A program made the position numbers and the translations under genes. DNA of 25,748 nt from Spirochaetaceae bacterium UBA1306 (GTDB lineage: Bacteria > Spirochaetota > Spirochaetia > Treponematales > Rectinemataceae), in contig DBTW01000050.1 of the NCBI GenBank assembly GCA_002307245.1, positions 5,722 to 31,469 on the forward strand. Direction: 5' to 3'. This document shows, piece by piece, positions 21,923-25,748 of this stretch (the stretch's first letter is position 1; the number at the start of each line of letters is the position of its first letter). Below the pieces are notes generated by a model. It had not been told where the DNA came from. It saw only the letters and a program-made list of their open reading frames with translations, and ran no database searches.

Positions 21923-21949
21923 GACGAAAGGAGCCAGGCGCCTTTCGTC
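21923..21949. repeat. 9-bp inverted repeat in glgP leader
   Basis: GACGAAAGG (21923-21931) and CCTTTCGTC (21941-21949) are perfect complements with a 9-base loop. In the minus-strand glgP leader this forms a stable stem about 65 bases before the start codon. No T-tract follows. Confidence 0.6.
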
Positions 21950-21956
21950 GATTACG

Positions 21957-21982
21957 AAAAGCCTAGCCGACCCGAGGGTCGG
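21957..21982 (-). terminator. Hairpin plus TTTT after helicase-like gene, weak terminator candidate
   Basis: CCGACCC and GGGTCGG arms (21982-21967) on the minus strand, then CTAGGC and TTTT (21960-21957). It lies about 45 bases after the helicase-like stop codon. The stem loop is only 2-4 bases and the T-run is short and displaced. Confidence 0.4.
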
Positions 21983-21988
21983 AGTCAA
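21983..21988 (-). promoter_or_regulatory. Candidate -35 element of glgP
   Basis: TTGACT on the minus strand (5 of 6). The hexamer 17 bases on is TAGGCT (21965-21960), a poor -10. If real, the neighbouring palindrome at 21991-22004 directly abuts the polymerase site. Confidence 0.35.
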
Positions 21989-21990
21989 CT

Positions 21991-22004
21991 CTAAACCGGT
22001 TTAG
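21991..22004. promoter_or_regulatory. LacI-family-type operator palindrome CTAAACCGGTTTAG
   Basis: Perfect 14-base palindrome with the central CG and AAACCGGTTT core seen in operators of LacI/GalR-family sugar regulators (family knowledge). It sits 2 bases upstream of a candidate glgP -35. No LacI-type regulator is encoded in the window. Confidence 0.6.
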
Positions 22005-22027
22005 TAATTCTATTTATCTACATCGCC

Positions 22028-23980
22028 CTATTCTGATTTCTTTTTAAGGGCACCGAATAGTTTCCCAAGAAGGCTATCGGAGGCCCTAGGTATCGATTTG
22101 GCAGGCTGCGGCACCGCGGCCGGATTCGCCTGCGCCGGTCGTTTGGAGGGGCTCGCCGACGGTCCCGAAGACCGCTTCTGGCCGCCTGACTGGGGCTGCG
22201 CGGAGCCGCGGCTCGATCCCTTGCCCTGACCGCCCTCATTGAGGTTGTGGCCGTATTTCTCGCGGTAGCGCTTCATGCGCTCCTCGCTGGACATATCGTA
22301 GGGATTCCCCGACTGAGGGGCGGGAGCGGCGCTCGGCTGCCTCGGCTTCGGGGGCCGCTGACCCTGAGGTCGAGGGCCCTGTTGCCGCTGCTTGGGCTGG
22401 TCACCGCGCTCTCCCCGTCCGGAGCCCTGGGCCTTGTCCTGGCGTTTCGGGGAGCCCCGCTTCTCCTGCCGCCCCTGCCCGCCCTGGGGACGATTGCCGT
22501 CGCGGCGGGATCCCCCGCGCTGAGGCTCGGGTCGCTGTGGCGAGCTCGGCATGGGAGCGTTCCCGCTCATGTCGAGGGCGCCCCCGGTAGCCTCGGAGAT
22601 GCTCTTGCGAATATCGGGGCTGCGCCCCTCTCGGGGAGAATCGCCGAAGCGGTTCGCGTCGCGGCGGGATTCATCGCGCCTGGCCGAGCCGCGGCCGCTC
22701 GGCTGCCGATCGACTCGGGGCTGTCCGCCGCGCCCCCGCGGAGTGGAGTCGCGCGGGCCCGATTCGCGGCGCCCGCCCTGGCGCGGATAGGCATCGCGCT
22801 GATTCGCGTCGCGCCTCTGCTGCTGGTCGAAGCGCATGCCGGCGCTCTTGTCCTCGGCGGAAAGCAGGGATTCGTCCACGGGCAGGGCCTCGAGCTTAGC
22901 GTCGATATAGGATTCCACGGCGGGGAGGCCGTAGATATAGCGGTCGCAGGCGAGGCTGACGACCTTCGCGCCCGGCGCCGAGCGGTCAAGCATCTCAAGG
23001 CGCTTCACGAAAAACTCGGGCTCTAGAGGTATGTCGTAGTTGACCACGAGGGGGAACACGCCTGGTTCCAGCCCCTCGGCCCCTTGGTCGGTGAGCACGA
23101 GGAAGGAACCGTCCTGAGATTTGGTCTTCTCGAGGAGGATGAGTTTCCGTTCTACGGGAAGGGGCCCGACGAGACAATCGGCCGCCAGGCCGTTGGCCTC
23201 CAGCCGGCGGGCGACTTCCGTCGCGGTATCCTTGAGGTTGCAGAAAAGGCAGATGCGCTGGGGGCTCTCTCTCGCGATGAGGCCGAGGATGAACTTGACC
23301 TTGGACTCGGCGGGCAGGCTCCAGGTCTCCTTATCGACGCTCTGGGCCTTCACCACCTCGCCCTCGATGCTGATCTCGGAGGGATTGTCGGCGAGATCCC
23401 TGGCCAGGTTCTTCGCCTTAGCCGAGATCTTGGAGCAGGCCAGGAGGCTTCGGCGCTCCCAGGACGGCAGCAGGGCCGCGGCGAATTTATGGATGATGTC
23501 CGAGGGGAGCTCGCCGAGGCGATCGGCCCCGTCGACGACGAGGAAGCCATAGTCGTGAAGGTTGAGGACGCCCGAGGCGGCGAGGAGGTCCCCGGGTCGG
23601 CCGATGGCCACTGCCGCGGAGGGATCGCCCTCGAACACGGGCGATTCGGGGCTGCCCTCGGCCAGGGAGGCGCGATCGACGATGCAGGTGCCGATGCCGG
23701 CTTCGGAGCCGAGGCTCGCCACCGCCTTGGCGCAGCGTTCGGCGCTGTCGCGGTCGGGCACCGCCACGAGGACCCTGCGCGCCTCGCCGGAAAGGAGCCA
23801 TTGAAGCGCGGGCAGGAGGAAGACGACCTCGCGGCCCTCATCGATGCTGATTTTGGCGCAGACGTTTTCCTGCAGCTCGACGGCGTGGGAGAGCATCTTT
23901 TCGTATAGATAAAAGCTGATCTTAAGGCCTTCGGCCGCCTTGGCGAGCCGAGGGTCGATGCCGAATCTTTGAAAGTCCAT
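22028..23980 (-). CDS. DEAD-box-like protein with degenerate helicase motifs and long disordered basic tail
   Basis: A 650-residue protein. Residues 1-375 follow the two-RecA fold of DEAD-box RNA helicases, but key motifs are altered: no Walker A Gly-Lys-Thr is visible where expected (CAKISIDEGREVVFLLPA), motif II reads VDGAD (149-153) instead of DEAD, motif III reads SKIS (183-186) instead of SAT, and the region after TDQGAEGLE (297-305) lacks the HRxGRxGR motif VI. ATP hydrolysis is therefore doubtful. Residues about 385-640 are low-complexity Arg, Gly, Gln, Pro and Ser (RGRGG, RRDGNRPQGG), typical of RNA-binding disordered tails. ATG 23980 (weak GAGAG site) is preferred to an in-frame TTG six bases upstream. 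Likely an RNA-binding or condensate-forming protein; inference. Confidence 0.75.
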   Translation of the reverse strand: MDFQRFGIDPRLAKAAEGLKISFYLYEKMLSHAVELQENVCAKISIDEGREVVFLLPALQWLLSGEARRVLVAVPDRDSAERCAKAVASLGSEAGIGTCIVDRASLAEGSPESPVFEGDPSAAVAIGRPGDLLAASGVLNLHDYGFLVVDGADRLGELPSDIIHKFAAALLPSWERRSLLACSKISAKAKNLARDLADNPSEISIEGEVVKAQSVDKETWSLPAESKVKFILGLIARESPQRICLFCNLKDTATEVARRLEANGLAADCLVGPLPVERKLILLEKTKSQDGSFLVLTDQGAEGLEPGVFPLVVNYDIPLEPEFFVKRLEMLDRSAPGAKVVSLACDRYIYGLPAVESYIDAKLEALPVDESLLSAEDKSAGMRFDQQQRRDANQRDAYPRQGGRRESGPRDSTPRGRGGQPRVDRQPSGRGSARRDESRRDANRFGDSPREGRSPDIRKSISEATGGALDMSGNAPMPSSPQRPEPQRGGSRRDGNRPQGGQGRQEKRGSPKRQDKAQGSGRGERGDQPKQRQQGPRPQGQRPPKPRQPSAAPAPQSGNPYDMSSEERMKRYREKYGHNLNEGGQGKGSSRGSAQPQSGGQKRSSGPSASPSKRPAQANPAAVPQPAKSIPRASDSLLGKLFGALKKKSE

Positions 23981-24244
23981 TGCCAACTCTCTTGTAGTAG
24001 TGGATTTCGGACAAGGGGCCGCACTCCGCGGCGCGCGACGAGCCGATCCTAGGTAAAGAATAATCGTATCCGAATATGGCCAAAAAAGGAAGGCGTTATA
24101 TACGCCGACCGCGCGAGGGCGGAATACCGAATATTCAATAAAGAAATATATAGCGGTTCCTTGACATTTACAGTAGAATTCAAAAACATAGGATATCCAA
24201 AATATCTATCTTCCCGGTTCATGCGGCAAAAGGAGCAATCGGAT
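23981..24244. promoter_or_regulatory. Divergent AT-rich intergenic region, helicase-like / ndh
   Basis: 264 bases between two genes reading apart, markedly AT-rich from about 24050. It holds a perfect TTGACA (24161-24166, plus strand), but the hexamer 17 bases on (AAACAT) is a weak -10. It also contains the inverted repeat GGCGT/ACGCC around TATAT (24092-24106) and short palindromes GAATATTC and GGATATCC. An AAGGAG ribosome site serves ndh. I cannot place either promoter firmly. Confidence 0.4.
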
Positions 24245-25748
24245 ATGGCAGACAAGAAACGCGTCCTAATCCTAGGCGGAGGCTATGGCGGCGTCTGGGC
24301 GGGGAAGATATTGGAAAAGCGATTCCGCAAGCGCGATGACGTAGAGATCACCCTTGTTGATAAGAAGCCCTTCCATACCCTCATGACCGAGCTGCACGAG
24401 GTCGCCGCCTGGCGCGCCGAGCCCGAATCGGTCCAGGTGAGCTTCAAGAAGATCTTCGGCGCCAAGAGTATCGAATGCGTCGTCGACACGATCTCCAAGG
24501 TCGACTTCGAGGCTAAAGTCGCCCATGGCGGCCGCGGCGACTATCCCTTCGACTACATAATCGTGGGCGCGGGCGCCCAGCCCGAGTTCTTCGGCACGCC
24601 CGGCGTCCAGGAGAACAGCTACACGCTCTGGTCCTTCGACGACGCCATGAGGATACGCCAGCACCTCGAGACGATCTTCGAGCGGGCCGTGGAGGAGACC
24701 GACGCGGAAAAGCGGCGCAGGCTCCTCACCTTCGTCGTCGCCGGGGCCGGCTTCACCGGCGTGGAGATGGCCGGAGAGCTCCTCGAATACCGCGACCAGA
24801 TGTGCCGCAAGCACTTCATCGACAAGGCCGACGCGAGGGTGATCATGGTCGAGGCCTTGCCGAGCATACTCCCTATCCTCGAGGAATCCCTGCGCGTTAA
24901 GGCCGAGAGGAACCTCCGCAAGCGCGGCTGCGAGCTCATGATCGGCACGCCGATAGTCGGGGCCGAGAAGGGCAAGGTCCTGCTCAAGGATAAACCGGCC
25001 ATAGAGACCGAGACCTTCATCTGGACTTGCGGCGTCAAGGGCTCGGACTTCGCGGGCGGCCTCGGCCTGCCGGTCGGCAAGCGCAACCGCCTCGAGTGCG
25101 ACCAGGGGCTACGTTCGACGAAGCATCCCTTCGCCTACGTCGTGGGCGACAACGCCGGCCTCATGCTGGACGGCAAGCCCATGGCCCAGATAGTCGAGTC
25201 CGCCCACTTCAGCGCGGAGGCGGCCGCCCGCAACGTGATCGCCGACATCGATGGCGGGCCCAGGCACGAGTTCAAGGGCAAATACCACGGCTTCATGGTC
25301 TCGATAGGCGGCCGCTACGGGGTGGCCAACGCCGGAGGCATGCGCACCAGGGGCTTCATCGCGATGGCCATGAAGCACATGATCAACATGTACTACCTGT
25401 TCCGCATCGCGGGCCTCAACCAGGTCTGGGAGTACTTCCGCCACGAGTTCCTGGACATGAATTCCGGCCGATCGATCGTCGGCGGCTTCTTCTCTTACAA
25501 GGTCCGCGGCTACTGGCCCCTACTCCTCCGCCTCTGGCTCGGCCTCTCCTGGCTCTTCGAGGGCATCAATAAAATCGGCGAAGGCTGGCTGGCCTTTTCC
25601 TCGGGGACCAAGTCCGGCTGGATGTTCTCCTCCGGAGTCACCCAAGCCGGCGTTAAGGCGGTCGCCGACGCGACGAGCGCGGCTACCGCGGCGGAAACCG
25701 CAGTGGCGGCTACCAGCGCCGCTACGGGCGCCGCAGTAGCCGCCACCA
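24245..25748 (+). CDS. ndh: Type II NADH dehydrogenase fused to DoxX-like membrane domain, partial
   Basis: Oxidises NADH without proton pumping and passes electrons to quinone or another acceptor. 501 codons are visible; the 3' end lies outside. The FAD motif is LILGGGYGGVWAG (8-20), the NADH motif VVAGAGFTGVEMAGEL (164-179), and the closing FAD motif VVGDNAG (299-305). FRHEFLDMNSGR follows, then a hydrophobic segment GYWPLLLRLWLGLSWLFEGI (422-441) resembling the first helix of DoxX-family proteins. From about 470 the sequence is Ala/Thr/Val-rich low complexity to the window edge. Ordinary NDH-2 enzymes are about 400-430 residues, so this is a C-terminally extended form. ATG 24245 follows AAGGAG by 9 bases. 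Confidence 0.88.
   Translation, partial: MADKKRVLILGGGYGGVWAGKILEKRFRKRDDVEITLVDKKPFHTLMTELHEVAAWRAEPESVQVSFKKIFGAKSIECVVDTISKVDFEAKVAHGGRGDYPFDYIIVGAGAQPEFFGTPGVQENSYTLWSFDDAMRIRQHLETIFERAVEETDAEKRRRLLTFVVAGAGFTGVEMAGELLEYRDQMCRKHFIDKADARVIMVEALPSILPILEESLRVKAERNLRKRGCELMIGTPIVGAEKGKVLLKDKPAIETETFIWTCGVKGSDFAGGLGLPVGKRNRLECDQGLRSTKHPFAYVVGDNAGLMLDGKPMAQIVESAHFSAEAAARNVIADIDGGPRHEFKGKYHGFMVSIGGRYGVANAGGMRTRGFIAMAMKHMINMYYLFRIAGLNQVWEYFRHEFLDMNSGRSIVGGFFSYKVRGYWPLLLRLWLGLSWLFEGINKIGEGWLAFSSGTKSGWMFSSGVTQAGVKAVADATSAATAAETAVAATSAATGAAVAAT

Noticed and set aside
22247..23026. Arg/Gly/Pro/Gln-rich repeats in the helicase-like tail considered as DNA tandem repeat or CRISPR
   Set aside because: Repetition is at amino-acid composition level; no regular unit or spacer length is present.

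Overview
This 25.7 kb window is GC-rich (about 65% by eye) bacterial chromosome, densely packed with 24 protein genes; the first and last run off the edges. I found no rRNA, tRNA, CRISPR array, insertion sequence or phage gene. The family mix (HndA/HndB-type hydrogenase accessory genes, a membrane class III adenylyl cyclase, lipoproteins with a relaxed lipobox, a receiver-SpoIIE phosphatase, a glycerol-3-phosphate dehydrogenase/FAD/DUF1667 triplet, a GH42 galactosidase and a DUF3417-type glucan phosphorylase) suggests a sugar-fermenting anaerobe or microaerophile with an outer membrane. A spirochaete is my best guess, but no phylogenetic marker gene is present to settle it.

Layout. 1-1412 (minus): start of a bifurcating-hydrogenase-type operon (NuoE-like subunit, stand-alone HATPase, 2Fe-2S thioredoxin-like subunit), with a near-consensus promoter and a perfect 16-bp palindrome just downstream of it. 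1552-3579 (plus): membrane adenylyl cyclase. 3581-6807 (minus): a cell-envelope block. An L,D-transpeptidase-like secreted protein is followed by a terminator hairpin and then four butted genes (secreted unknown, C39-like peptidase, beta-rich exported protein, lipoprotein); the upstream half has visibly lower GC. 6974-9531 (plus): GH42 beta-galactosidase translationally coupled to a TPR protein. 9628-11487 (plus): exported 5'-nucleotidase, closed by a strong terminator. 11719-13044 (plus): two tandem small heat-shock proteins with matching promoter and leader architecture. 13056-14404 (minus): membrane protein, ECF sigma factor and zinc anti-sigma factor behind an ECF-like promoter. 14483-17570 (minus): glycerol-3-phosphate dehydrogenase-type flavoprotein, NAD/FAD oxidoreductase and DUF1667 protein. 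17645-19069 (minus): receiver-PAS-SpoIIE phosphatase. 19321-21858 (minus): alpha-glucan phosphorylase with a LacI-type palindrome upstream. 22028-23980 (minus): a DEAD-box-like protein that has lost the helicase motifs and carries a long disordered basic tail. 24245-end (plus): type II NADH dehydrogenase fused to a DoxX-like membrane segment.

Together the genes cover redox disposal (hydrogenase module, glycerol-3-phosphate oxidation, NDH-2), carbohydrate use (GH42, glycogen phosphorylase), envelope biogenesis, and stress or signal response (cAMP, ECF sigma, SpoIIE phosphatase, small HSPs). The least ordinary parts are the overlapping envelope cassette (3581-6046), the paired sHSP leaders that look like RNA thermometers, and the helicase-like protein without an ATPase site.
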